From positions 1 through 56,426 of the forward strand of contig JAJFHD010000152.1 in assembly GCA_021775805.1 (NCBI GenBank): DNA of 56,426 bases, written 5' to 3'. Position 1 is the first letter of the stretch. Each line of letters opens with the position of its first letter. The DNA is from Alphaproteobacteria bacterium (lineage in GTDB: Bacteria > Pseudomonadota > Alphaproteobacteria > Rhizobiales > JAJFHC01). Made by a program: the position numbers and the translations under genes. Shown here in pieces: positions 7,907 to 15,399 of the stretch. The notes beneath the pieces are model-generated. The model was not told where the DNA came from. It searched no databases and saw only the letters and a program-made list of their open reading frames with translations.

Positions 7907-9430
7907 ATGCAGATATGGGATCTGTTTCGGGGGTATGACAAGGCGCACGGTTGCTATGAGATGCGTCGTACCACTGACGGCGGCAAGGTGCAGGGCAAAG
8001 CGTTAACCAAGCGTGAGCCCTGCCTCCAATCTGATTGGGACGCCCACCTCGCGGGCACCGCCTCTGGTATAGGAATCATTCCCCTTCTTGCAGACAATAC
8101 CGTGGTCTGGGGCGTTATTGATGTTGATCAGTACGACCTAGACCACTCCGCGCTTGAAGAGAAGATCAAGCAACTTGACCTCCCCTTGGTGATGACTCGT
8201 TCAAAGTCAGGGGGAGCCCACCTCTTCGTTTTTATGATTGAACCAGTAGAGGCCCAAAAGGTTGTGTCGGCTTTGCAGTCATGGGCCGCTGCCTTGGGTC
8301 ACGGGGGCTGTGAGGTGTTCCCCAAACAGACGTCACGCTACGACGAAAACGACATTGGCAACTGGCTCAATATGCCCTATTACCACGCCGACATGACGCT
8401 ACGGTATGGCATCAAAGACGGGGAGCAGCTCGACCTCAACGAGTTTCTCGAATACGCTGAGTCGTGCCGTCTCACTGAAGAGCAACTCGACTCCGTCAGC
8501 GGAAAGGGGACACACGACCCCTCTCTCAACGAAGGTCTGTTCTTTGAGGGGCCCCCATGCCTTCAGTTACTGTTCAACATAGGAGGCTTCCCGGAGGGGA
8601 CCAGAAACGACGGTATGTACAACGTCGCCGTGTATCTCAGGCGCAGGTACCCCGACGACTGGGAGGATAAGATGCAGGCATACAATGTTGCCATCTGTGA
8701 TCCGCCCCTCTCCCTGCAAGAGGTTAGCGTTCTCGTAAAGTCCGTCAACAAACGCGACTATGCGTACCGCTGTCGCTTGCCCCCCATCAAAACCCACTGT
8801 GACAAACGCCTGTGTCAACGGAGGCAGTTCGGGGTCGGTGAGATGGTCGGGGGCCGCAATGCCCCCACGATAGGTCATCTCGTCAAACATGTGGGTGACC
8901 CGGTCTTGTGGTTCGTTGAAATCGACAGCCACCGCATCATGGTCACGACAGAAGACCTGCTTAACCAGAATAGGTTCAAACGTTTTGTCGCTGATCAGAT
9001 GAACAGGGTCATCGTGTCTGTGGCACAGGCGAGGTGGGATAGGTACATCGACGAACTGATGCAGAACTGTGACGTCATCGAAGTCCCCGAAGACGCCAGC
9101 CCGCTGGGGCAGTTTAAGATTCTGGTTGAACAATATGCGTATGGGCAGGCACAGGTTACGACGCCGGAGGAACTGGCTTTCCGCATGAGCCCTTATAATA
9201 ACGGGGAGGGGGAAGTATGGTTTAGGAGCCGTGGCTTGCTCGACTACCTGTCAACGCACGGATTCAGAATCACCTCTGAGCACCACGTCTGGCAAATGCT
9301 CCGGAAGATGGGGGCAGAGAACAAGTTTATCAATTCGAAGGGAAGAGGGTTCAACGTGTGGGTGATACCCAGCCAAGACGAGCAAACTGATGAGCCTCCG
9401 TTGCCTGACTTTGGCACGGAAGCATTTTAA
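7907..9430 (+). CDS. Archaeo-eukaryotic-type primase (primase-polymerase)
   Basis: 507 residues. The N-terminal half shows the AEP signature: VIDVDQYD (metal-binding Asp72 and Asp74), then SKSGGAHLFVF with the SxH-type motif near 101-105. After about residue 200 comes a helical region (LNEGLFFEGPPCLQLLFNIG and following) that looks like a PriCT-type helper domain. The C-terminal third may be a winged-helix or partner-binding domain. It would make primers for the family A polymerase encoded on the other strand. The ATG follows GAAAGGCCGGCCG. No helicase domain is fused. Confidence 0.82.
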   Translation: MQIWDLFRGYDKAHGCYEMRRTTDGGKVQGKALTKREPCLQSDWDAHLAGTASGIGIIPLLADNTVVWGVIDVDQYDLDHSALEEKIKQLDLPLVMTRSKSGGAHLFVFMIEPVEAQKVVSALQSWAAALGHGGCEVFPKQTSRYDENDIGNWLNMPYYHADMTLRYGIKDGEQLDLNEFLEYAESCRLTEEQLDSVSGKGTHDPSLNEGLFFEGPPCLQLLFNIGGFPEGTRNDGMYNVAVYLRRRYPDDWEDKMQAYNVAICDPPLSLQEVSVLVKSVNKRDYAYRCRLPPIKTHCDKRLCQRRQFGVGEMVGGRNAPTIGHLVKHVGDPVLWFVEIDSHRIMVTTEDLLNQNRFKRFVADQMNRVIVSVAQARWDRYIDELMQNCDVIEVPEDASPLGQFKILVEQYAYGQAQVTTPEELAFRMSPYNNGEGEVWFRSRGLLDYLSTHGFRITSEHHVWQMLRKMGAENKFINSKGRGFNVWVIPSQDEQTDEPPLPDFGTEAF

Positions 9431-9444
9431 ACAGGAGAACATCG

Positions 9445-9732
9445 ATGAGTAACATAATGTGGTTCAGGATCAGTGATGAACCGCCCCCAACAGATACCAC
9501 ACTTTTGGTGTTGGGTCTGTCAGGGTATACCTCAATTCCTCGTTTCATTTGCCTCGCGCACTATCGGTCTCCACGAATGTGGAAGGGGCAAGATCCCCGA
9601 ACTGTTCGGTGGGTTGACGAAGCAAACGACGCCTTGTCCGATCGAGGGCGGTTCCCAACCCATTACAGTTACGCGGTGAACGGGGTCCTGCCCACACTTG
9701 AAGAAATAAGGAAATCTCATGAAGACGGATGA
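9445..9732 (+). CDS. Small hypothetical protein, DUF551-like N-terminus
   Basis: 95 residues. The start MWFRISDEPPPTDTTLLVLG resembles the opening of DUF551-type phage proteins (W-x-P/I-S-E-x-x-P-x-D-G-T-x-V-L-V), of unknown function; the remainder is not recognised. It follows a TAAACAGGAG leader and overlaps the next gene by 14 bases. Confidence 0.6.
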   Translation: MSNIMWFRISDEPPPTDTTLLVLGLSGYTSIPRFICLAHYRSPRMWKGQDPRTVRWVDEANDALSDRGRFPTHYSYAVNGVLPTLEEIRKSHEDG

Positions 9733-9982
9733 CATAACACAAGAGCTCTACCACGCCCTTCTCAGGCTCTCATCGCTTTACTCGAGGGAGGGAGAGAATC
9801 ACCTCACTCACTTTGAGAGGGTCGCGAAAGACTTCTATGACCAGACGGGCTGCCTTCGTCCCGGGAAGGATGACGCCGCAGGGGTGTACTCCAAAGAGGA
9901 GAGGGAGGAGGTGTGGGACGCTTGGGTGGGGGGCGTCAAACAACAGGCGCGTCAGGCCCTCAAGAACTACGAAGAGTCATGA
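9719..9982 (+). CDS. Small hypothetical protein upstream of UvrD-like helicase
   Basis: 87 residues, not recognised. It is helical and charged; the C-terminal half has a Gly-Gly turn inside EEREEVWDAWVGGVKQQARQ. Its ATG lies within the end of the previous gene after AAGGAAATCTC, and its stop overlaps the helicase start (ATGA). Tight coupling suggests a shared role with the helicase, but nothing in the sequence shows it. Confidence 0.6.
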   Translation: MKTDDITQELYHALLRLSSLYSREGENHLTHFERVAKDFYDQTGCLRPGKDDAAGVYSKEEREEVWDAWVGGVKQQARQALKNYEES

Positions 9983-11445
9983 CTAGGACCTCCCTCTTGT
10001 TTGGGCCTCCCGGGACCGGGAAGACAACGTACCTGTTAGATCAGGTTGACGAGGCTTTCAAACAGGGGGTATCACCTGAAAAGGTCGCCTTCTTCGCCTT
10101 CACTCGCAAAGCCGCCCACGAGGCAAAGTTCAGAGCACTGAGTCGGTTTTCGATGGAGGAGAATGATTTGCCTTGGTTCAGGACTCTTCACTCCGCGGCC
10201 TTCTCAATCCTTAACCTCTCATCTTCTGACGTAATGCAACAGGAGCACCTTACAGACCTTGGGCGATCACTCGGGCCTTTCACGTTTGAGCACACCTACG
10301 ATGAGAAAATTGAAAGGGTGCCAAGTTTCGGAGCACTCGGCGATATTGCGATGTCTCTCTATTCCCTTTCGAGATCAAAACAGCAGTCGATTGAGACCAC
10401 TTGGCGAGAGGTCGACGACCCCAGAATTTCTCTCCGTGACGCGAAGCGTTTCGCCGAAGGCCTGAACCAGTACAAGAAAGAACTCCAAGTCTTCGACTTC
10501 AGCGACTTCCTTGATGCGGTACACGAGCCGCTTGAACTGGACCTTCTAATCCTCGACGAGTCGCAGGACCTGACGCGACAGCAATGGGCCGCAGCAAGGC
10601 GTCTGGGAGCTCGAGCGAAGCGAGTGCTCATCGCCGGAGACGACGACCAAGCCATTTTCGAATGGGCGGGAGCAGACGTCCGGACGTTCCTGTCTCTGAA
10701 GGGCAATCTCACCGTGCTCCCTGTCTCCCACCGTTTGCCCCGCTCCGTGTATGACGTGGCGAAACGCATTGTCTCTCGCATACGTCACCGCAGGCCCAAA
10801 GAGTGGGGCCCCCGGGACGCGGACGGGAGCGTGATCTATGCAGATAGTACAGACCACATTGATCTAAAAGGGGAGGCTTCATGGTTTCTCCTCAGCAGGT
10901 TGAAAGAACAGCAAATGCACCTGAGGAGCATGTGCCGCGACCAAGGGGTCGTGTATCAGTACCAAGGGAAGTGGTCAAACCAGACAGCGCCCGTGAGAGC
11001 GGTGCTGGCGTATGAGCACCTAAGAGGGGGTGGCACTGTAACGGCGCGGCAGGGAGCCCGTGTGGCGCGCTATTGCCCCGGGTGCCAGGCTCCCTCAATC
11101 GCCAGCAATTATACGACGTGGGAAGACTTCGTGTGGCCGTTTGAAGGACGACCCGACTGGATGACCGGACTGTACGGCATCGGGGGCGAGGAGCGAGAGT
11201 ACATTCGTCGTCTCCGAAGAGAGGGACAGAGCCTCACGGATCCCGGGAAAGTCACCATATCAACCATCCACGGAGTCAAGGGAGGCGAAGCTGATAACGT
11301 GGTACTTCTCCCAGACACGAATGCCCGCGTTTACGACCACCACGAAAAAGACAGTGAGCACCGGGTTTGGTACGTGGGAGCGAGCCGGGCGAGAGAGCAG
11401 CTATATATAATGCGGAACCGCAAGCGAAGATTCTACCACATTTAA
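9979..11445 (+). CDS. UvrD/Rep-like superfamily 1 helicase
   Basis: 488 residues with the SF1A motifs in order: Walker A GPPGTGKTT at residues 9-17, motif Ia FAFTRKAAHEA, motif II LLILDESQD, motif III GDDDQAIFEWAGAD, motif V TISTIHGVKGGEADNVVL and motif VI VWYVGASRAREQLY. It is shorter than cellular UvrD (about 720), as is common in phages. Expected role: unwinding in replication or recombination. Start: the ATG at 9979 overlaps the previous stop; an in-frame upstream extension would cover the previous gene and lacks family sequence. Confidence 0.9.
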   Translation: MTRTSLLFGPPGTGKTTYLLDQVDEAFKQGVSPEKVAFFAFTRKAAHEAKFRALSRFSMEENDLPWFRTLHSAAFSILNLSSSDVMQQEHLTDLGRSLGPFTFEHTYDEKIERVPSFGALGDIAMSLYSLSRSKQQSIETTWREVDDPRISLRDAKRFAEGLNQYKKELQVFDFSDFLDAVHEPLELDLLILDESQDLTRQQWAAARRLGARAKRVLIAGDDDQAIFEWAGADVRTFLSLKGNLTVLPVSHRLPRSVYDVAKRIVSRIRHRRPKEWGPRDADGSVIYADSTDHIDLKGEASWFLLSRLKEQQMHLRSMCRDQGVVYQYQGKWSNQTAPVRAVLAYEHLRGGGTVTARQGARVARYCPGCQAPSIASNYTTWEDFVWPFEGRPDWMTGLYGIGGEEREYIRRLRREGQSLTDPGKVTISTIHGVKGGEADNVVLLPDTNARVYDHHEKDSEHRVWYVGASRAREQLYIMRNRKRRFYHI

Positions 11446-11458
11446 TTCCCTTTTTCCT

Positions 11459-11486
11459 CTTGTATCGTCAGAAGGACACATTACAT
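11459..11486 (+). promoter_or_regulatory. Promoter-like site CTTGTA-N16-TTACAT
   Basis: In the gap after the helicase gene, CTTGTA (11459-11464) is followed 16 bases later by TTACAT (11481-11486), then by the TAAAAAGGAG leader of the next gene. It is one of six sites of the same form in the small-gene region, close to the alphaproteobacterial sigma-70 consensus CTTGAC-N17-CTATAT. Confidence 0.6.
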
Positions 11487-11517
11487 CACAGTGACACAGG
11501 TAAAAAGGAGAAAGAGA

Positions 11518-11895
11518 ATGTTAGACGGTTTTGAACTCATCAGCGATCTTCACAAGGACGTATTTGGTTTCCGCCCCAGCCAGGCCTACTACGAATGGTT
11601 CAACGATCTGCCCCATGCAAAGAAGCAGGCGGAATGGGACAAGCTCGTCGAAGAGCTGGATGACCAGATTGAAGACCAGTCCGTCCAGGACGTGAAAGCC
11701 GAGTTGGCGTGGGACGCCCGCATCGAGGAAATGATGAACCAGTTCGGCATCGACCGCAAGACGGCGATCCGCTGGGACATTGAAGCCACCGGCGACCCGG
11801 AAGGGTTCGACATGTACGGCGCGAGCTGGTACTGCTTCACCGTCGGCATCCCCTACTCGCTGGAAGCCGAAATCAACCAACTGTTCAACCGCTAA
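11518..11895 (+). CDS. Acidic hypothetical protein
   Basis: 125 residues, acidic, not recognised. Mostly helical with Trp-containing segments (YYEWFNDLPHAKKQAEWDKL; DDQIEDQSVQDVKAEL). The ATG at 11518 follows TAAAAAGGAGAAAGAGA; an in-frame GTG 27 bases upstream would place the ribosome-binding site inside the gene. It has its own promoter-like site and is the first of a run of small accessory genes. Confidence 0.7.
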   Translation: MLDGFELISDLHKDVFGFRPSQAYYEWFNDLPHAKKQAEWDKLVEELDDQIEDQSVQDVKAELAWDARIEEMMNQFGIDRKTAIRWDIEATGDPEGFDMYGASWYCFTVGIPYSLEAEINQLFNR

Positions 11896-11909
11896 AAAGG
11901 AGAGAGCTC

Positions 11910-12140
11910 ATGACATTCGACATCCAGTATTCCGCCTACGAGCAGGCCGCCATTGACCTCACGGCAGAAGAGGCGGCTCAGGCTCGCAGTCGGGCCCTCA
12001 ACGCCATCACTGTTTTCAAACTCGAGATGAACCTCGCCTTCCGTCAGGCGGGACGATCGGACGATGAAGAGCAGGACTTCAACAACTACATCGACGATCT
12101 GAATTCGGACGTTGAGAGCTGGCCGGGGTGGGGGTTCTAA
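11910..12140 (+). CDS. Small acidic hypothetical protein
   Basis: 76 residues, acidic and helical (LTAEEAAQARSRALNAITVF), ending in WPGWGF. Not recognised. It follows the previous gene by 14 bases with TAAAAAGGAGAG as ribosome-binding site. It could be a host-takeover peptide of the early type, but that is a guess from position and size. Confidence 0.6.
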   Translation: MTFDIQYSAYEQAAIDLTAEEAAQARSRALNAITVFKLEMNLAFRQAGRSDDEEQDFNNYIDDLNSDVESWPGWGF

Positions 12141-12158
12141 AATAATTCCCTCTATCCT

Positions 12159-12187
12159 CTTGCAGAATTAACTGCCGGGCACTACAT
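12159..12187 (+). promoter_or_regulatory. Promoter-like site CTTGCA-N17-CTACAT
   Basis: CTTGCA (12159-12164) and CTACAT (12182-12187) are 17 bases apart in front of the DUF932-like gene. TTGCAG at 12160-12165 is matched by CTGCAA at 12196-12201, a six-base inverted repeat flanking the -10-like box. It fits the family of promoter-like sites in this block. Confidence 0.6.
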
Positions 12188-12222
12188 CTTAGAGACTGCA
12201 ACACTAAACAGGAGAAAACACA

Positions 12223-12975
12223 ATGACCGGACTCATGTACTCGAATATGACTGACAAGCTCGTCACTCGCGCAAGCCTTGCTCAGTTGGAAACCCCGACC
12301 CCTCGCGGACCCCGCCACAACCCGTATCCGTTCAGCGAGTTCGCTGAAGAGGTCGTCAACAGCCTGGTGGCGACGGGCTACCGCATCATCGACGAGGAGT
12401 ATGCTGTCACCAAGGACCACGACCGTTGCTTCGCGCTTCTTGAAGTGGAGCCCGAAAACGCCGTCCTCGGACACGACTGGAACCTGACCGTCGGGTGGCG
12501 TGGTGCGCACGACCAGGAATTCGCTCGCGGAGTCACTCTGGGTTCCCGCGTGATGGTTTGCAGTAACCTCTGCTTCCACGGGAACCTGGGCACTTGGAAG
12601 ACCCGACAGACGAACAACGTCGGCGATCGAATCCCCGGGATGATCCAGGAAGCGATCAACGAGCTGCCCGAGGCGGCAGGGACTCTGGCGGACGACTTTG
12701 ATGCCTACCGCCTGAAGAAGCTGACCGTCGAAGAAGGCGACCACCACCTGGTACGGATGTACAGGGATGGGGCGCTGTCTGGGGCACAGCTCGGGCGCGC
12801 GGCACTGGAGTGGGTAACGCCTACCTTCCCTGCGCACGCCGAGGATGGCTTTACTGCCTGGCGCCTGTTCAACGCCGCAACCCAGGCCCTGAAGCCTACG
12901 GGAACCAGCGGCGACCAGATCACGCTTCAGCAGCGTTCGGAGAAGGTCCACAAGGCTATCAACGACACTCTGTGA
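12223..12975 (+). CDS. DUF932-like phage/plasmid protein
   Basis: 250 residues. The pattern of a helical N-terminus, then LTVGWRGAHDQEF...GVTLGSRVMVCSNLCFHG, resembles the DUF932 family found on phages and plasmids, whose function is unknown. A long helical C-terminal half follows. The ATG has AAACAGGAGAAAA upstream, with its own promoter-like site. A hairpin of 9 bp lies just after the stop. Confidence 0.68.
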   Translation: MTGLMYSNMTDKLVTRASLAQLETPTPRGPRHNPYPFSEFAEEVVNSLVATGYRIIDEEYAVTKDHDRCFALLEVEPENAVLGHDWNLTVGWRGAHDQEFARGVTLGSRVMVCSNLCFHGNLGTWKTRQTNNVGDRIPGMIQEAINELPEAAGTLADDFDAYRLKKLTVEEGDHHLVRMYRDGALSGAQLGRAALEWVTPTFPAHAEDGFTAWRLFNAATQALKPTGTSGDQITLQQRSEKVHKAINDTL

Positions 12976-12991
12976 TAGCCTTCTTTACAGC

Positions 12992-13019
12992 CCCCGCCAT
13001 CTGCTCTAGGATGGCGGGG
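12992..13019 (+). terminator. Hairpin after the DUF932-like gene
   Basis: A perfect 9-bp inverted repeat, CCCCGCCAT (12992-13000) and ATGGCGGGG (13011-13019), with a 10-base loop. No T-run follows; the next gene's TAAAAAGGAG leader comes directly after. It may be a weak terminator or an RNA-stability/processing hairpin at the 5' end of the next message. Confidence 0.5.
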
Positions 13020-13041
13020 CACCTAAAAAGGAGAAGAGAAG

Positions 13042-13251
13042 ATGAAGAAGAAACAGTTGAAGAATAGGCTCGCCGCCGCCCGTGAATTGATCAGCCAGAC
13101 GGAGTTCTTCAAGGTTGATCGGACCCCCACCCTCGTGTGGTACATCGAAACCTATGGCCCCGGCCGTGGCGAAAAGATCTTTGAGGCAGACTTGGATGCC
13201 TACGAAAAGGCTCGCAAGAAGGCCCAGAAACTTCAGGCAGGGGCGTGGTGA
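13042..13251 (+). CDS. Small basic helical protein
   Basis: 69 residues, lysine-rich, predicted mostly helical (KKKQLKNRLAAARELISQTE; LDAYEKARKKAQKLQ). Not recognised; DNA or RNA binding would fit the charge. The ATG follows CTAAAAAGGAGAAGAGAAG, a strong site. Confidence 0.6.
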   Translation: MKKKQLKNRLAAARELISQTEFFKVDRTPTLVWYIETYGPGRGEKIFEADLDAYEKARKKAQKLQAGAW

Positions 13252-13254
13252 TCC

Positions 13255-13440
13255 ATGAGGCTGAAGCCCCCGCCCGAGGAGCGATGCCAGAACTGCCGGT
13301 ACTGGTCAAAGGAGGACCGGTACCAGCTTGAAGAGGGCCTTAGGGCTCGTTGTCTCTTCAGACTCATCCCGGCTTCTTACCGCAGGCCTGAAGAGACTTG
13401 TAACGACTGGAAAAAGGATAATGATGATGAAAAAAGATAA
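13255..13440 (+). CDS. Small CxxC-type putative zinc protein
   Basis: 61 residues with CQNCRYW near the N-terminus, a central Cys (RARCLF) and a late Cys (ETCNDW), the pattern of a small metal-binding knuckle. A similar CKTCRFW...C...CSEW pattern occurs in the protein at 22151-22474, so the genome has two of this type. Function unknown. It overlaps the start of the pentapeptide-repeat gene. Confidence 0.6.
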   Translation: MRLKPPPEERCQNCRYWSKEDRYQLEEGLRARCLFRLIPASYRRPEETCNDWKKDNDDEKR

Positions 13441-14101
13441 TAGTAGAGCGGACCTCAGTGGCGCGGATCTCAGTGGCGCGGACTTCCAGGGCGCGAACCT
13501 CCGTAGAGCGAACCTCCAGGGCGCGAACCTCCAGGGCGCGAACCTCAGTGGCGCAGGACTCTGGGGCGCGAACCTCCAGGGCGCAGGACTCTGGGGCGCG
13601 AACCTCCGTAGAGCGAACCTCTGGGGCGCGGACCTCAGTGGCGCGTACTTCCCGGCCGCGCACCTCCGTAGAGCGAACCTCTGGGGCGCGGACCTCAGTG
13701 GCGCGGATCTCAGTGGCGCGGACTTCCAGGGCGCGAACCTCCGTAGAGCGGACCTCCGTAGAGCGAACCTCCAGGGTGCGGACCTCCGTAGAGCGGACCT
13801 CCGTAGAGCGAACCTCAGTGGTGCGAACCTCGAAGAAGTCTTCCTCGAAGGAGCCAACCTCGAGGGAGCCAACCTCGAGGGAGCCAGTCTCATCCGTGTC
13901 GGTGAACGATTTGACGGGCACACTTTTTACGCATGGAAAAGAGAGGGTGTCTTATTCATAAAGGCGGGGTGCCGTCACTTCTCTGCGGAGGAGGCTCGAC
14001 ATCATTGGATAGAAACGAGAGGCGAGACCTCTCTCGGCAAAGAGTCTATCGCCCTAGTTGATTCAGCTGAGATCCGAGCAGCCGCTAGAGGTATCATTTG
14101 A
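13424..14101 (+). CDS. Pentapeptide-repeat protein 1 with C-terminal IKAGCR domain
   Basis: About 225 residues. From residue 5 to about 150 it is an uninterrupted run of A(D/N)LXX pentapeptides (ADLSG, ANLQG, ANLRR), which fold as a right-handed square helix. The last 60 residues form a separate domain with LFIKAGCRHFSAEEARHHW and ETRG...LG.ES.AL.D.AE. The same domain ends the second pentapeptide protein at 50590-51216. Some pentapeptide proteins (MfpA, Qnr) mimic DNA and bind gyrase; whether this one does is unknown. Start is one of three adjacent ATGs (13421-13427) after AAAAAGGA. A 63-bp block is repeated exactly (13448-13510 and 13688-13750). Confidence 0.85.
   Translation: MMKKDNSRADLSGADLSGADFQGANLRRANLQGANLQGANLSGAGLWGANLQGAGLWGANLRRANLWGADLSGAYFPAAHLRRANLWGADLSGADLSGADFQGANLRRADLRRANLQGADLRRADLRRANLSGANLEEVFLEGANLEGANLEGASLIRVGERFDGHTFYAWKREGVLFIKAGCRHFSAEEARHHWIETRGETSLGKESIALVDSAEIRAAARGII
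13448..13750 (+). repeat. 63-bp exact internal duplication in the pentapeptide gene
   Basis: Bases 13448-13510 are repeated exactly at 13688-13750, an offset of 240 bases or 16 pentapeptides, within a field of 15-bp units. This points to recent in-frame duplication or gene conversion inside the repeat region, and means read-based assembly could mis-size it. Confidence 0.85.
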
Positions 14102-14505
14102 TGCCTAGCCCGTGGAATGAAGCGTCCATTGCTCGGCTCACTCAGCTGATCAAGGAGAAGAAGACCCTCAGGTACATCACAGTTGAGATGGGGATGACCA
14201 AGAATCAGGTCATCGGCAAAGCTCATCGTCTTGGGATGCGAATCTCAGAGAGAGCCACCCCCCGCTCAAAGAAGGCGCGGCGGGTCCTCAAGAGTTGGTC
14301 TTCGGGCGAACAGGGGCTGACAGACACCCTTCGCGTTCAGCAGGGGCAATGCCGCTGGCCTCTGTGGGATGGGCGAGGGACAGGGCTCTCTCCGTTGTGC
14401 GGTAGGGAGACTGACGAAGGGTCGGTCTACTGCGAAGAACATCACTACCTCGCGGTAGATCATTCCAAGCCGATAAAAAGAAAGCCCCGGAACCCCTTGT
14501 ATTAG
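14101..14505 (+). CDS. gcrA: GcrA-family transcription regulator
   Basis: 134 residues. The N-terminal helix-turn-helix (WNEASIARLTQLIKEKKTLR...ITVEMGMTKNQVIGKAHRLG) and the C-terminal QCRWPLWDG...PLCGRET...YCEEH match the two conserved ends of GcrA, the alphaproteobacterial cell-cycle factor that binds sigma-70 RNA polymerase and GANTC-methylated promoters. The linker between them is shorter than in Caulobacter. ATG overlaps the stop of the pentapeptide gene (TGATG); a TTG three bases earlier is possible. It could redirect host transcription or switch on phage late genes; this is inference. Confidence 0.87.
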   Translation: MPSPWNEASIARLTQLIKEKKTLRYITVEMGMTKNQVIGKAHRLGMRISERATPRSKKARRVLKSWSSGEQGLTDTLRVQQGQCRWPLWDGRGTGLSPLCGRETDEGSVYCEEHHYLAVDHSKPIKRKPRNPLY

Positions 14506-14523
14506 ATAATTCCCGCACTACAT
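14496..14523 (+). promoter_or_regulatory. Promoter-like site CTTGTA-N16-CTACAT
   Basis: CTTGTA (14496-14501), overlapping the last codons of gcrA, and CTACAT (14518-14523) are separated by 16 bases in front of the DUF2786-like gene and its TAAACAGGAG leader. It matches the other sites of this block. Confidence 0.6.
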
Positions 14524-14556
14524 TCGATGAGTTAACTTAAACAGGAGAAAGAGACC

Positions 14557-15297
14557 ATGAACAGAGACAAGCTGATTCTTAAGATCAAAGCCCTCATCGC
14601 GAAGACTGAGGACGCGGGCTGCACGGAAGCGGAGTCCATGCTCGCCGCCGCCAAGGCCGGGGAGCTGATGAAGGAGTACGAGGTTGAGCGCTCCGAGCTC
14701 GACATCCAGGAAGACAAGTACGGGAAGCTGAAGAAGACTTTCCGCAAGTCCGCGGACACGCGCCGCCTGGACCCCGTCGCTTGGTTGTCGATGATGAGCG
14801 TCGCTCGTTTCACGGACACGCGGACGTGGTGCTACAAGCGGTCGGGCGAGGTAGTCTTCTTCGGAGCCTACGCGGACACGCAGATTGCCTCATTCCTCTT
14901 GGAGATGATCTGCAACATCGCTCGCAAGGAGGTCGCAGCGTACCTGGCCAGCGACGACCGCCCCCGGGGCGTTCACGGCAACACCCTGAAAGCTTCCTGG
15001 ATCCGGGGCTACGCTGGTCGCGTCTCCCGCCGCCTGGATGAGATGAAGAAAGAGCAGGACGCGGATCGTCAACAGATCGAACAGAAGGCCGGAACCGCGC
15101 TCATGGTCATCAAAGACCAGCTCGTCGAGCAGAAGTTTCAGTCGCTGGGATTGACGTTTACCACCTCCTCTGACGACTACTACCGCTACTCCAACGGGTC
15201 GCACGACGCTCACATGAAGGGCAAGGCGGCCGGAGACAGGGTGAACCTGAGCTCCGGGATCACGGATAAGAGCTCCCCCTCAGGTCTCCTGTCCTAA
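14557..15297 (+). CDS. DUF2786-domain protein
   Basis: 246 residues. The first 45 residues (KLILKIKALIAKTEDAGCTE then EAESMLAAAKAGELMKEY) match DUF2786, a short helical domain common in phages and actinobacteria and of unknown role. The remainder includes a conserved-looking WCYKRSGEVVFFGAYADTQ segment and a long charged helix. It has a promoter-like site and AAACAGGAGAAAG upstream, and a strong terminator-like hairpin downstream, so it may be a one-gene transcript. Confidence 0.75.
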   Translation: MNRDKLILKIKALIAKTEDAGCTEAESMLAAAKAGELMKEYEVERSELDIQEDKYGKLKKTFRKSADTRRLDPVAWLSMMSVARFTDTRTWCYKRSGEVVFFGAYADTQIASFLLEMICNIARKEVAAYLASDDRPRGVHGNTLKASWIRGYAGRVSRRLDEMKKEQDADRQQIEQKAGTALMVIKDQLVEQKFQSLGLTFTTSSDDYYRYSNGSHDAHMKGKAAGDRVNLSSGITDKSSPSGLLS

Positions 15298-15303
15298 GGG
15301 GGC

Positions 15304-15338
15304 AAGGGGGCGGGCAAAAGAGTTCAGCCCGCCCCCTT
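15304..15338 (+). terminator. Strong GC hairpin terminator fused to a promoter
   Basis: A perfect 12-bp stem, AAGGGGGCGGGC (15304-15315) with GCCCGCCCCCTT (15327-15338), and an 11-base loop. The following TTGTAT gives only a weak U-tract. The 3' arm contains the first bases of the next promoter's -35-like box (CTTGTA, 15336-15341), so terminator and promoter overlap. Confidence 0.7.
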
Positions 15339-15372
15339 GTATAACTGATACGGCTTACTATATCAGTGATAC
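15336..15372 (+). promoter_or_regulatory. Promoter with overlapping operator-like palindrome (site A)
   Basis: CTTGTA (15336-15341) is 16 bases from CTATAT (15358-15363). The inverted repeat CTGATA (15345-15350) and TATCAG (15361-15366) covers the spacer and -10 box, and extends to GTAT...ATAC at 15339 and 15372 with one mismatch. Site B at 16526-16562 has the same core, the same 10-base gap and the same position, so a repressor or activator site is likely. Confidence 0.65.
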
Positions 15373-15399
15373 GTTGTTACTTAAAAAGGAGATGAAGAG

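Noticed and set aside
12079..12951. 290-codon reverse frame opposite the DUF932-like gene
   Set aside because: No domain or start signal; the plus strand gene matches a known family and has a promoter and leader.
13448..13870. Repeat field as CRISPR or recombination locus
   Set aside because: The 15-bp units are in frame and encode pentapeptides; no spacers.
13306..13923. Long reverse-strand open frame of about 205 codons opposite the pentapeptide gene
   Set aside because: Its Arg/Ser/Pro repeats are the mirror image of the 15-bp repeats on the plus strand; no ribosome-binding site and no domain.
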